From assembly GCA_050480705.1 (NCBI GenBank), contig JBJHAX010000016.1:1-46554 (forward strand): a stretch of 46,554 bases of DNA, given 5' to 3'. The DNA comes from JBJHAX01 sp050480705. GTDB lineage: Bacteria > Actinomycetota > Nitriliruptoria > Nitriliruptorales > Nitriliruptoraceae. Numbering within the stretch: position 1 is the first letter of the stretch; each line of letters starts with the position of its first letter. The notes below the pieces were generated by a model that ran no database searches, was not told the origin of the DNA, and saw only the letters and a list, made by a program, of their open reading frames with translations. Made by a program: the position numbers and the translations under genes. Of this stretch, positions 23,127 through 32,029 are shown in pieces.

Positions 23127-23435
23127 CGAGCTGCCTTCAAACGGTGTCGGACGGGGGCGGACGCGGTGTCCCCGTCGCGCTGACGCGCAGCGCTCATGGA
23201 GGTGCATCGGTACGGGGGACGGGCGGCGCATGACGCACAACCGGCCGGTACGTGAGGCAGGTGTGACGCGTGGTCGTCCCGTGTTCGGCCCAGGCTAGCA
23301 GCGCGGCCCGTGTCGCGCTGTGCGAGCCGTGGCATGCGGGCCGTTTCGAGGGGCACGACCCGGGCTCGGCGACGACGGAGGACTACGATCGTGGGCACGC
23401 CCGCACACGCATCGACCTCACCTGGAGCCCATCGC
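23127..23435. other. 309-nt non-coding region between rpmB (-) and fakA (+)
   Basis: No gene supported on either strand. It contains a 6-bp hairpin in the rpmB leader (GCGCTG/CAGCGC, 23177-23193), a minus-strand -10-like TAGCCT (23297-23292), and a plus-strand TACGAT (23384-23389). If 23292 is the rpmB -10, the rpmB leader would be about 160 nt, long enough for regulation; this is inference. Confidence 0.5.
23384..23389 (+). promoter_or_regulatory. Putative -10 box of fakA
   Basis: TACGAT, 46 nt before GTG 23436. No recognisable -35. Confidence 0.3.
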
Positions 23436-25058
23436 GTGGGTCCCACCGACCGGCGCCCGGGCGTGCACCCCGGCGCACCGTTGGCCGTCAGCGAATTGCC
23501 GGCATTGTTCGACCGTGTCCATACGGCGCTGACCGCGCGTCGAGCGACGCTCGACCGGCTCAACGTCTTCCCGATTCCCGACGGTGACACGGGAACGAAC
23601 ATGACGTTGACCGTTCGCTCGGGACTCGATGCCCTGCGTGAACACGCCGGGGCTGCGCCCAGGGACGTTGCGCACAGCGTCGTGCGAGCCACCATCGGCG
23701 GCGCCCGGGGCAACTCGGGCGTGATCCTCAGCCAGGTCGTGCGCGCCGTCGTCGAAGCCGTCGCGGGTTCGCGACACGTCGACGCGGCGAAGTACGCATC
23801 GATCCTCGAACGCGCCCGGCACCTGGCCTACGAGGCGGTTGCCGACCCGGTCGAAGGCACCATCCTGACCGCGATGACGGTGGCGGCCGCCGAGGCGCGA
23901 GCTGCGGCCGACGCCGGCGACGACCTCGTCGCAACATCGTCACGCGTGTGTGCGGCGACTGCGGCGGCCGTGGCCGACACCCCGCGGCAGCTCGAGGTGC
24001 TGCGGCAGGCAGGTGTCGTCGACGCTGGTGCGCGCGGATTCGAGGTCGTGCTGGCCGCTGTCCACGGGCACCTCACCGGCCAGGAGCCCGACGTGCACGA
24101 CGACGATGACATCCCCGCACGCACCGGCGCCGTGCGCCCCACCGCGCGCGCCCATGCCACGCCGTTCGAGGTCCAGTATCTGCTCGACGCGCCCGATGAA
24201 GCCGCAGCGCCGCTTCGCCGACACCTCGAGCAACTCGGTGACTCGGTCGTCGTCGCGGCCGCGGACGGATTGCTCAACGTGCACGTGCACACCGCCGACG
24301 TCGGCGCAGCCATCGAATCCGGCCTCGCAGCCGGTCGTGTCTCGCAGATCGAGGTGCTGCATTTCGCCGACGGGCACGACAGCTCACCCACCCACCGGCT
24401 GCCTGTCGGTGTTGTCGCCGTCCTCGCGGGTGACACCGCACAGCGTTTCACCCGACCCGGCACGGTCGTCGTCGAGGGAGCCGGCGGATCGCTGCCGTCC
24501 GTCGCGGACCTCTACGGCGCGATCGAGGTCGTGGGCGCCGACCACGTCGTCGTGCTCCCGGGGCACCGTGATGCGGTCGCTACGGCCGTGCAGGCGGTCG
24601 AGCTCGCGCGTGCAGAAGGATCCTGCGATGCCGAGGTCGTGACATCCGCGACCGCCCCTCCGGCGGTGCTCGCCGCGCTGGCCGTCCACGACCCCGCCAT
24701 TGCACCGGAGCGGGTCGGCGGCCTGCTCGACGCGGCCGCTTCCGCGGTGCGCTGCGGCGAGGTGGTCGACGCGGTGCGTGACGCGAGGACGCCAGCGGGC
24801 CGGGTGCGTGCCGGCCAGCCGCTCGCGGTACTCGCCGATGGCAGCGTGGTCGCGGTCGCCGCTCACGCCGTCGATGCTGCGGAGGCGTTGTGCGACGCGC
24901 TCGTGGGCCGTGATGCGGAGCTGGCGACCCTGGTGACCGGGATCGCGGGCGCCGAGGAGATCGCCCGGGTCGAGCAGGTGCTGCACGCACGCGAGGTCGA
25001 CGTCGAGATCGTCGAACTCGGCCACCGCCCGGCGCGGTTCTGGATCGGTGTCGAGTGA
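23436..25058 (+). CDS. DAK2/DegV-fold kinase, fatty acid kinase FakA-like (YloV family)
   Basis: A 540-aa protein, close to the ~550 of FakA. The N-terminal DhaL domain has ALTARRATLDRLNVFPIPDGDTGTNM with the Mg-ATP-binding aspartates, then GGARGNSGVILSQ. GFEVVLAAVHGHL lies in the middle, and the C-terminal region has LNVHVHTADVGAAIESGL...SQIEVLHFADGH. FakA phosphorylates fatty acids bound to FakB; no FakB (DegV protein) is in the window. GTG 23436 has GGAG 8 nt upstream; the frame extends further but residues before it look non-coding. The stop overlaps the recG GTG by 4 nt. The rpmB-yloV-recG neighbourhood is common in bacteria. Confidence 0.85.
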   Translation: MGPTDRRPGVHPGAPLAVSELPALFDRVHTALTARRATLDRLNVFPIPDGDTGTNMTLTVRSGLDALREHAGAAPRDVAHSVVRATIGGARGNSGVILSQVVRAVVEAVAGSRHVDAAKYASILERARHLAYEAVADPVEGTILTAMTVAAAEARAAADAGDDLVATSSRVCAATAAAVADTPRQLEVLRQAGVVDAGARGFEVVLAAVHGHLTGQEPDVHDDDDIPARTGAVRPTARAHATPFEVQYLLDAPDEAAAPLRRHLEQLGDSVVVAAADGLLNVHVHTADVGAAIESGLAAGRVSQIEVLHFADGHDSSPTHRLPVGVVAVLAGDTAQRFTRPGTVVVEGAGGSLPSVADLYGAIEVVGADHVVVLPGHRDAVATAVQAVELARAEGSCDAEVVTSATAPPAVLAALAVHDPAIAPERVGGLLDAAASAVRCGEVVDAVRDARTPAGRVRAGQPLAVLADGSVVAVAAHAVDAAEALCDALVGRDAELATLVTGIAGAEEIARVEQVLHAREVDVEIVELGHRPARFWIGVE

Positions 25059-27244
25059 CCCTGGGACCCGACGATCCGCTCGAGGCGCTCGAGGGCGTCG
25101 GATCGTCGACTGCACGCCGGATGCGGGATGCGTTCGGTATCCACTCCGTACGTGAACTGCTCGAGCACTGGCCGCGACGCCACCAGGACGCAGGTGAGAT
25201 CCTCGACCTTGACGCGGTCACCGAAGGTGAGCCCGCCACGCTCATCGGCGAAGTCGTCGACGTTGCGCAACGCCGGGTCACGCCGCGTGGGCGCCGTCGC
25301 ACGATGGACCTTGTCGAGATCACGGTGCGCCAGGCGGGCGGTCACCGTTTCGGCGTGACGTTCTTCAACCAGCGTTGGCGGGCCAGGCAGCTCGACGAGA
25401 AGACCGTGGCTGCGTTCAGCGGTCAGGTGAAACGGTTCCGTGGACAGCTCCAGCTGTCGCAACCCGAGGTGCAGGTACTGGGCCGTGTGGCTGCCGGCGT
25501 CGACGCGTCCGACGTCGCGGAGCGCCTGCGACACCAGCGCCTGCTCGCGGTGTACCCGGCAGTCGACGGTGTCAGCAGCCTGCGCATCGCCGGGTTCGTC
25601 GAGGACGCCCTCGAGCAGGTGACCGGGCTCGATGACTGGCTGGAGCCAACGCTGCGTGAGGCGCACGACCTGGTCGATCTCGAGACGGCGGTACGCATGA
25701 TCCATCGGCCGGCGGACCACGACGAGATCGCCCGTGCACGTCGCCGGCTGGTTTTCGACGAGTTGTTCTGTCTGCAGCTGGGGGTGCAGTGGCGTCGAGC
25801 TCGGCTCGAAGCCGACGCGGTCGGGGTGCGCAACACGCCGCGTGACGACCGCTGGGCCGGCCGGCTCCTCGACACGCTGCCGTTCGAACCCACGGCCGCG
25901 CAGTCGCGTGCGCTCAGCCAGATCGGCGGCGACCTCGATTCACCGCGGCCGATGCACCGCCTGCTGCAGGGTGACGTCGGTGCCGGCAAGACCCTCGTCG
26001 CACTGTGGACCATGCTGTGCGCGGTCGACGCGGGCCGGCAGGCCGTGTTGATGGCACCGACCGAGATCCTGGCCGAACAGCACTTCAGGACGCTGTCCGA
26101 TCTGCTCGGTCCGCTCGGTCTCAACGTCCTCGACGGGATACGGGCCGATGTACTGACCGCGTCGGTGCCGACATCGGCACGGCGACGGATTCTGGGCGAA
26201 CTGCTGTCCGGTGACATCGACCTCGTCGTCGGCACACATGCGCTGCTCGAGGAAGGTGTTCGCTTTCGTGACCTCGGTGTGGCCGTGGTCGACGAGCAGC
26301 ACCGTTTCGGCGTCGCTCAGCGGGTGCGTTTGCGCCAGAAGGCAGACGCTGGGGGCCAGTCGCCCGACACGCTGCCCGACGTGCTCGTGATGACCGCCAC
26401 ACCGATTCCACGCTCGCTTGCGATGACGGTGTACGGCGACCTCGACGTCACCGTGCTCGATGAGCTGCCGCCTGGCCGCCAGCCGGTCACGACCCAGCTG
26501 ATCACGCCCGACGAGGCTGGGCGTCGTGACGCGTTGTACGCGTTCGTGCGGCGCGAAGCCGCCGACGGGCACCGCGCCTACGTCGTATGCCCGTTCGTGA
26601 CCGCCTCGGATGCCGTCGCGGGCACCGCCGCGGTCGACGAGCATCAACGGCTCACCGCCGAGGTGTTCCCCGACCTCGACGTCGACCTCGTCCACGGCAG
26701 GATGAGCGGCGCCGACAAGGACGCGGCGATGGCCCGGTTCCGCGCAGGCGACGCTCAGATCCTGGTGTCCACGACCGTCATCGAGGTCGGCGTGGATGTC
26801 CCCGAAGCCACGGTGATGATCATCGAGGACGCCGAGCGCTTCGGTGTCAGCCAGCTGCATCAGTTGCGGGGTCGCGTCGGACGCGGCGGCGCGCGTTCGT
26901 ACTGTGTGCTGTTCGCGGGCTGGAAAGGCGAGATGAGCGACGACGCAGCTGCACGTCTCGAAGCGGTCACCGCCACCACCGATGGTTTCGCGCTCGCCGA
27001 GGCCGACTTGGATCTGCGCGGTGCCGGTCAGTTGTTCGGCAACCGGCAGTCGGGGCGCCCCGATCTGCGCCTGACGCAGCTGCGTCGCGACACCGATCTG
27101 ATCGCCCTGACGCGAAGCCTCGCCCGCGAGGTGCTCGACCGTGACGGGGACCTGGCCGCAGCTGAACATCGTGCCCTGCGGGACGAGGTCCTGCGGCGCT
27201 ACGAAGGGGGCGTGGAAGCGTTCGAGGCCCTCGAGACCGGCTGA
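25055..27244 (+). CDS. recG: ATP-dependent DNA helicase RecG
   Basis: Remodels stalled forks and branched DNA; 729 aa. The N-terminal wedge/OB region begins LEALEGVGSSTARRMRDAFGIHSVRELLEHWPRR. Walker A is GDVGAGKT (306-313), Walker B DEQH (413-416), and MTATPIPRSLAMTVYGDLDV is motif III. The C-terminal helicase half has VVCPF, STTVIEVGVDVPEATVM and QLRGRVGRGG. ATG is lacking and GTG 25055 overlaps the upstream stop, giving translational coupling with fakA. Complete and unremarkable. Confidence 0.95.
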   Translation: MTLGPDDPLEALEGVGSSTARRMRDAFGIHSVRELLEHWPRRHQDAGEILDLDAVTEGEPATLIGEVVDVAQRRVTPRGRRRTMDLVEITVRQAGGHRFGVTFFNQRWRARQLDEKTVAAFSGQVKRFRGQLQLSQPEVQVLGRVAAGVDASDVAERLRHQRLLAVYPAVDGVSSLRIAGFVEDALEQVTGLDDWLEPTLREAHDLVDLETAVRMIHRPADHDEIARARRRLVFDELFCLQLGVQWRRARLEADAVGVRNTPRDDRWAGRLLDTLPFEPTAAQSRALSQIGGDLDSPRPMHRLLQGDVGAGKTLVALWTMLCAVDAGRQAVLMAPTEILAEQHFRTLSDLLGPLGLNVLDGIRADVLTASVPTSARRRILGELLSGDIDLVVGTHALLEEGVRFRDLGVAVVDEQHRFGVAQRVRLRQKADAGGQSPDTLPDVLVMTATPIPRSLAMTVYGDLDVTVLDELPPGRQPVTTQLITPDEAGRRDALYAFVRREAADGHRAYVVCPFVTASDAVAGTAAVDEHQRLTAEVFPDLDVDLVHGRMSGADKDAAMARFRAGDAQILVSTTVIEVGVDVPEATVMIIEDAERFGVSQLHQLRGRVGRGGARSYCVLFAGWKGEMSDDAAARLEAVTATTDGFALAEADLDLRGAGQLFGNRQSGRPDLRLTQLRRDTDLIALTRSLAREVLDRDGDLAAAEHRALRDEVLRRYEGGVEAFEALETG

Positions 27245-27295
27245 ACACCCCCTTCGACCCCCCTGGCGTGCCCTGCGTGTTCGCCCGCGGCGTCC

Positions 27296-27301
27296 TAGCG
27301 T
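27296..27301 (+). promoter_or_regulatory. Putative -10 box before the SDR-oligopeptidase operon
   Basis: TAGCGT, 24 nt before GTG 27326, with GGAGG in the predicted leader. It implies the genes after recG form a new transcript. Confidence 0.4.
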
Positions 27302-27325
27302 GTGGGGTTCGAGATGGAGGTGTCG

Positions 27326-28156
27326 GTGCCAGAAGATGTCGCGCTGATCACCGGAGGCTCCGGAAGGCTCGGACGTGCCACCGCGCTGGCCTTCGCCCGC
27401 CGCGGATGGACGGTCGTGCTCGTCGGGCGCAAACGGCAGGCGCTCGAAGCCGTCGCCGAACAGATCCGCGTCGCCGGAGGTCACGCCGTCGTGGAGCCGC
27501 TCGACGCCGCGGACGCCGTCGCGGTGGCCTCCATGTCGGGGCGGGTGCGAGTCGCCCACGGCGCGCCTGACGTCATCGTGCACGCAGCCGGCACGGGCCA
27601 GTGGCGCTGGCCCGAGGACACACCTCCCGATGCGATGGAGCGCGCACTCGACGCGCCGTTTCGCGCCGACTACAACGTCACCCACGCCTTCCTGGCTGAC
27701 CTGCTCAACCGCGGCAGCGGCGTCATCGTCCACGTCGGCTCGCCGGTCAGCTTCGCCCCCTGGCCCGCCGCGACGGCGTACGCGGTCGCGCATGCGGCCG
27801 TGCGCGGCTTCCACGAGGCGTTGCGCCAGGACCTCGCGGGCACCGGGGTGCACTCGTGCCACGTCGTGTTCGGCCCCGTCGTCGACGACCCTGACGATGA
27901 CGGGCGCCCACGTCGCCCGCGCCTCGGGCGCCTGGTCCGTTCCACCTCGGCGCAACGTTGCGCCGAGGTGATCCTCGATGTCGCCGATGGCCCGACGGCG
28001 CGCCGTGTCCATCCCCCATCGTTGCGCAGGCTCCTGCGGCTCAATCGGCTCGCCCCGCGGCTTGGAGCATGGCTGCTGCGCGCCACCGGTGAGCGCCGCA
28101 AACCTGCCGACACCGGACCCCGTCGCCGTCTCGCCCGACACAGAGAGCGTCCATGA
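27326..28156 (+). CDS. SDR-fold protein with altered active site (YxxxH)
   Basis: A 276-aa short-chain dehydrogenase-like protein. ALITGGSGRLGRATALAFARRG is the nucleotide-binding glycine motif and VIVHAAGTG replaces NNAG. The catalytic Tyr is Y152, but the lysine four positions on is H156 (TAYAVAHAAVRGF instead of YxxxK). The C-terminus (SLRRLLRLNRLAPRLGAWLLR) is a basic amphipathic helix that might touch membrane. GTG 27326 is chosen because GGAGG lies 5 nt upstream; ATG 27314 and GTG 27302 are in frame. ATGA overlap couples it to the oligopeptidase gene. With His for Lys, normal SDR catalysis is uncertain. Confidence 0.75.
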   Translation: MPEDVALITGGSGRLGRATALAFARRGWTVVLVGRKRQALEAVAEQIRVAGGHAVVEPLDAADAVAVASMSGRVRVAHGAPDVIVHAAGTGQWRWPEDTPPDAMERALDAPFRADYNVTHAFLADLLNRGSGVIVHVGSPVSFAPWPAATAYAVAHAAVRGFHEALRQDLAGTGVHSCHVVFGPVVDDPDDDGRPRRPRLGRLVRSTSAQRCAEVILDVADGPTARRVHPPSLRRLLRLNRLAPRLGAWLLRATGERRKPADTGPRRRLARHRERP

Positions 28157-30303
28157 CCGAATCGCAGCCGCCTGTTCCGCCGCACCGACCCCGGACGCTG
28201 GAGCGCAGCGACGGGACCAGCATCGTCGACCCGTGGTTCGGGCTGCGCGAACGCGACGAGGAGATGCTCGCACACCTCGAGGCCGAGAACGCGTACGCCT
28301 CGCAGGTGCTTGCGGCGACCACGCCGTTGCGTGACCGCGTCTTCGAGGAGATCCGCACCCGCACCCTCGAGGACGACGCGGCGCCGCCCGTCCTCGTCCC
28401 GGCGCGCCGCGAGGTGGGTGCGACGACGTCGTGGTTGTACTACCGGCGCACGCTCGAAGGACTGCAGTACCCGATCCACGCGCGTCGGCCGGCCGGCGCC
28501 GACGTCGCGGACGTCGCCGACCTACCGGACGAGCTACGGCGAGCCGTCGATCCACGCAACCCGCCTGACGACGAGGTCGTGCTGTTCGACGAGAACACCG
28601 CCGCCGAAGGGCACGCCTACTTCCGCCTGGGCAACCTCGCGGTCAGCCCCGACCAGACGCTCGCCGTCGAGGCCATCGATATCACAGGTGGCGAGGTCTA
28701 CGAGCTGCGGGTGCGTGACCTGGCCACCGGCGAACTGCTCAGTGACCGCATCGAGCGGGCGACGGGTGCGGTTGCGTGGTTCGACGACGGGCGCACGTTC
28801 CTCTACACGGTGCCCGACGACGCGTGGCGCCCGCACCAGGTCTGGCGTCACCGACTGGGGACCGACGCCGCCGACGATGAGATGATTCTGGAGGAAACCG
28901 ACGAGCGGTTCTGGCTCGGCATCGGCAGAACCCGATCCGACCGCTTCCTGGCGATCCACGCCGGTAGTCGCGTGACCAGCGAATGGCATCTGATCGAGGC
29001 CGGTGATCCGCAGGGTGCCCCGCGAGAGGTCGTCGGACGCGTCGATGGTGTCGAGGTGGACCTCGACCATCGCGGCGAGCTGCTCTACCTCGTGACCAAC
29101 GCCGATGGGGCGGTCGACTTCAAGCTGTGCGTCGTGCCGGTCGGCAACCCCGACCGCAGCGGGTGGCAGGACCTCGTCGCGCACCGGCCGGGTATTCGCC
29201 TCGAGGGCGCGGACGTGTTCGCTGACCATCTCGTGCTCACCGAACGCACCGACGCGACGACGAGGTTGCGTGTGTTGCCACCGACCGGCGGGGAGGGCGA
29301 CCTCGTCGAGCTTCCCGAGGAGATCTGCGCGGTCGGGCTCGCCTCGAACCCGGTCTTCGCCACCCGAACCATCCGCTACGTCTACACCTCGATGATCACC
29401 CCGTTGGAGATCGTCGACCTCGATCGCGCGACCGGCGATCGCTTCGTCGTCAAGCGCCAGGAAGTCCGCGGCTACGAACGTGACCGCTTCGTGACCTGGC
29501 GTGAGTGGGCGCCGGCACCCGACGGCACGCTCATCCCCATCAGTCTGGTGCGTCGTGCCGACGTCGAACTCGACGGCTCCGCGCCGTGTGTGCTCTACGG
29601 CTACGGCGCCTACGAGATCTCGATCGACCCCGCGTTCTCGGTGTCGAGGCTGAGCCTGCTGGAGCGCGGGGTGGTCTTCGCCGTCGCGCACGTGCGTGGC
29701 GGCGGCGAGATGGGGCGTGCCTGGTACGAACAGGGGCGCATGGTCGCCAAGACCAACACGTTCACCGACTTCATCGCCTGCGCCTACCACCTGGTGTCGG
29801 AAGGGGTCACGACGCACGAACGCCTCGCGATCCGCGGCGGATCGGCCGGGGGGATGCTCATCGGTGCGGTACTCAATCTTCGCCCGCAGTTGTGCGCGGC
29901 AGCGGTCGCCGAGGTGCCCTTCGTCGATGTGGTCACCACGATGTCGGATGCTTCGATCCCGCTGACCGTCATCGAGTACGACGAGTGGGGTGACCCGGCA
30001 GACCCCGCGACCTGTTCGCTCATCCGCAGCTATTCGCCCTACGACAACGTCGTGGCGGCGCCTCGACCGGCGGTGTTCGTCACCGCGGGACTCAATGACC
30101 CGCGTGTGCAGGTGTGGGAACCGGTCAAGTGGGTGGCCAAACTCCGCGAACACCTCACCGAAGGCGGGCCGGTGCTGCTGCGCACCGAGATGGGAGCCGG
30201 GCACGCAGGACGCTCCGGGCGCTACGACGCCTGGCGCGACGAAGCCGAAATCCTCGCGTTCGTTCTCGACCGGCTGGGGGTGGCCGCGGACGACAAGGCG
30301 TGA
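28153..30303 (+). CDS. S9 family peptidase, oligopeptidase B (protease II)
   Basis: A 716-aa cytosolic serine oligopeptidase cutting after basic residues in short peptides. The N-terminal ~400 residues form a beta-propeller gate starting at DPWFGLRERDEEMLAHLEAENAY. The alpha/beta-hydrolase triad is Ser564 (GGSAGG), Asp649 (GLNDPRV) and His684 (GAGHAGRSGR). YGAYEISIDPAFS and HVRGGGEMGRAWYEQG are family hallmarks that separate it from prolyl oligopeptidase. No signal peptide. ATG overlaps the SDR stop; the stop overlaps the rsmD GTG. Confidence 0.92.
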   Translation: MTESQPPVPPHRPRTLERSDGTSIVDPWFGLRERDEEMLAHLEAENAYASQVLAATTPLRDRVFEEIRTRTLEDDAAPPVLVPARREVGATTSWLYYRRTLEGLQYPIHARRPAGADVADVADLPDELRRAVDPRNPPDDEVVLFDENTAAEGHAYFRLGNLAVSPDQTLAVEAIDITGGEVYELRVRDLATGELLSDRIERATGAVAWFDDGRTFLYTVPDDAWRPHQVWRHRLGTDAADDEMILEETDERFWLGIGRTRSDRFLAIHAGSRVTSEWHLIEAGDPQGAPREVVGRVDGVEVDLDHRGELLYLVTNADGAVDFKLCVVPVGNPDRSGWQDLVAHRPGIRLEGADVFADHLVLTERTDATTRLRVLPPTGGEGDLVELPEEICAVGLASNPVFATRTIRYVYTSMITPLEIVDLDRATGDRFVVKRQEVRGYERDRFVTWREWAPAPDGTLIPISLVRRADVELDGSAPCVLYGYGAYEISIDPAFSVSRLSLLERGVVFAVAHVRGGGEMGRAWYEQGRMVAKTNTFTDFIACAYHLVSEGVTTHERLAIRGGSAGGMLIGAVLNLRPQLCAAAVAEVPFVDVVTTMSDASIPLTVIEYDEWGDPADPATCSLIRSYSPYDNVVAAPRPAVFVTAGLNDPRVQVWEPVKWVAKLREHLTEGGPVLLRTEMGAGHAGRSGRYDAWRDEAEILAFVLDRLGVAADDKA

Positions 30304-30884
30304 GGATCATCGCGGGACGCGCACGGGGACGCCGCCTGACGGCGCCCGCCGGATCCACCGTGCGACCGACCGCAGACCGTGTTCGCGAGGCGTTGTTCTC
30401 CTCGCTGCAGGACGTGGTCGTCGGCGCCCGGGTCCTCGACCTGTACGCGGGCGCCGGCGGTCTCGGACTCGAGGCGGCTTCGCGCGGCGCACGCGAAGTC
30501 GTCCTGGTCGAGCGCGACCGCCGTGCGTTGAAGGCGCTTCACGCCAACGTCGCTGTCGTCGCAGCAGACGGGGTGCACATCGTCGCGAACGACGTGCGTC
30601 GCGCTCTCACCAACCTGGCGACTGCTGAGCCGTTCGACCTGGCATTGCTCGATCCTCCGTACGCGATCGACGACGACGAACTCGCGCCGGTGCTCGACGA
30701 CGTGGTGGCGCTCCTGGCGCCGGGTGCGATCGTCGTCGTCGAACGCTCCGTGCGACGTGGCGCGCCACCCTGGCCCGACCGGCTGCGTCCGACGCGGCGG
30801 GACCGCTACGGTGACACCGAGCTGCATCGCGCTGAACGCGCCGACGCGGCAGACACCGAGTTGACGCAGGAGGCACCCGGGTGA
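30300..30884 (+). CDS. rsmD: 16S rRNA (guanine(966)-N2)-methyltransferase RsmD
   Basis: SAM-dependent methylation of G966 in 16S rRNA; 194 aa. It starts RIIAGRARGRRLTAP and STVRPTADRVREALFSSL, exactly the family N-terminus. The SAM motif is VLDLYAGAGGLGLEAASRGA, and the catalytic motif (N/D)PPY is LLDPPY. GTG 30300 begins one base before the upstream TGA (GTGAGG) so translation is coupled; the frame is open further upstream inside the peptidase gene. The stop overlaps the coaD GTG by 4 nt, the usual rsmD-coaD pair. Confidence 0.93.
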   Translation: MRIIAGRARGRRLTAPAGSTVRPTADRVREALFSSLQDVVVGARVLDLYAGAGGLGLEAASRGAREVVLVERDRRALKALHANVAVVAADGVHIVANDVRRALTNLATAEPFDLALLDPPYAIDDDELAPVLDDVVALLAPGAIVVVERSVRRGAPPWPDRLRPTRRDRYGDTELHRAERADAADTELTQEAPG

Positions 30885-31369
30885 CGGTCTCGGTGGTGTG
30901 CCCCGGCAGCTACGACCCGATCACCATGGGGCACCTGGATGTGATCGAGCGCGCGGCGGCGCGGTTCGACGAAGTCGTCGTCGCGGTCGTGGCCAACCCC
31001 GGCAAGCAGCCACTGTTCGCCCTCGAGGAACGCCTCGATCTCGTCACCCAGGTGACGGCCGGCCTGGGCTCGGTACGGGTCGCAGCGTTCGAGGGGCTGC
31101 TCGTCGACTTCTGCCGCGAGCACGACATCGGCGTGATCTGCAAAGGCCTGCGCGGTGTCGCCGACTTCGAGTACGAACAGCAGATGGCGCAGATGAATCT
31201 GCGCATCGGGGCCGTCGAAACCGTCTTTGTCGCCACCCGACCGGATCTGTCCTACCTGTCGAGCTCGCTCGTCAAGGAGGTCGCACGGCTCGGTGGCGAC
31301 ATCGCTGGTGCCGTTCCCGACGTCGTCGCCACCGCCCTGCGTGCGCGCCTGGCGTCGACGGACGGCTGA
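30881..31369 (+). CDS. coaD: Phosphopantetheine adenylyltransferase CoaD
   Basis: Adds AMP to 4'-phosphopantetheine, the penultimate step of coenzyme A synthesis; 162 aa. The nucleotidyltransferase motif is VCPGSYDPITMGHLDVIERAA (T/HxGH), then KQPLFALEERLDLV, and GLRGVADFEYEQQMAQMN with the conserved RxxxDFExE region. YLSSSLVKEVARLGGD is the typical C-terminal ISSSxVKE motif. GTG overlaps the rsmD stop. It ends the operon; the next gene is 117 nt downstream. Confidence 0.95.
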   Translation: MTVSVVCPGSYDPITMGHLDVIERAAARFDEVVVAVVANPGKQPLFALEERLDLVTQVTAGLGSVRVAAFEGLLVDFCREHDIGVICKGLRGVADFEYEQQMAQMNLRIGAVETVFVATRPDLSYLSSSLVKEVARLGGDIAGAVPDVVATALRARLASTDG

Positions 31370-31436
31370 GCCACGACACTCACCGGCCGCCGTTCGCGCG
31401 GGCCCACCGGCCACAGATGGCAATCCACGCGACAGG

Positions 31437-31442
31437 TAACCT
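31437..31442 (+). promoter_or_regulatory. Putative -10 box of the SepIVA-like gene
   Basis: TAACCT, 44 nt before ATG 31487, in the 117-nt gap after coaD. No clear -35. Confidence 0.3.
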
Positions 31443-31486
31443 CGGCGTCGACGACCGATCGCCCACCACACCAGACGGGAACCGCG

Positions 31487-32017
31487 ATGTCCGAGCCCCG
31501 TAGCATCCCGCTCGACGTCGAGGCGAAGTTGCATGAGTTGCAGCAGCTCATCGACGAAGCCAAGGCGGTGCCGTTGTCCGCATCGGTCATGGTCAACCGC
31601 GGCGAGGTCGAGGGGATCCTCGATGACATCCGTGCGGCGCTGCCCGACGAGCTGACCCAGGCGCGCTGGGTCGTGCGCGAGCGCGACGAGATTCTCGAAC
31701 GTGCACAGACCGACTCCGAACGCCTGCTCACCGATGCCCGCACCGAGAACGAACGTCTGGTGTCGCAGCAGGAGATCGTGCGGACCGCTGAACGCGAAGC
31801 GGCGCGGATCATCGAGGAGGCGCGTGAGCACGGGCGGCAGATCCGTCTCGAAGCCGAGGACTACGTCGACGCGAAGCTCGCCAACTTCGAGGTCGTGCTC
31901 ACCAAGACGCTGACAGCGGTCGAGAAAGGCCGCGCCCGCCTGCGTGGCCACCTCGACACCGACCAGCTCACCGAGGACGACCTCGCCGAGGCGTTCGCGG
32001 ACACCGCACCCGAGTAG
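31487..32017 (+). CDS. SepIVA/DivIVA-like coiled-coil protein
   Basis: A 176-aa highly charged protein. The centre (about residues 60-150) is a long heptad-rich coiled coil (ERAQTDSERLLTDARTENERLVSQQE, EREAARIIEEAREHGRQIRLEAEDY), the pattern of V-type ATPase subunit E or DivIVA proteins. Position between coaD and DUF177/rnc is that of M. tuberculosis Rv2927c (SepIVA), a septation factor, so a cell-division role is inferred from synteny and fold. MVNRGEVEGILDDIRAALP near the N-terminus is like that family. DivIVA's N-terminal lipid-binding motif is not obvious. The stop is 12 nt before the DUF177 gene. Confidence 0.8.
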   Translation: MSEPRSIPLDVEAKLHELQQLIDEAKAVPLSASVMVNRGEVEGILDDIRAALPDELTQARWVVRERDEILERAQTDSERLLTDARTENERLVSQQEIVRTAEREAARIIEEAREHGRQIRLEAEDYVDAKLANFEVVLTKTLTAVEKGRARLRGHLDTDQLTEDDLAEAFADTAPE

Positions 32018-32029
32018 GCCAGGTACACC

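Noticed and set aside
25940..28555. 871-codon open frame on the minus strand over recG
   Set aside because: Arg/Gly/His-rich, no motif; recG and the SDR on the other strand are unmistakable. High GC lengthens antisense frames.
28534..30204. 556-codon minus-strand frame over the oligopeptidase
   Set aside because: Antisense shadow of a gene with an intact Ser-Asp-His triad.
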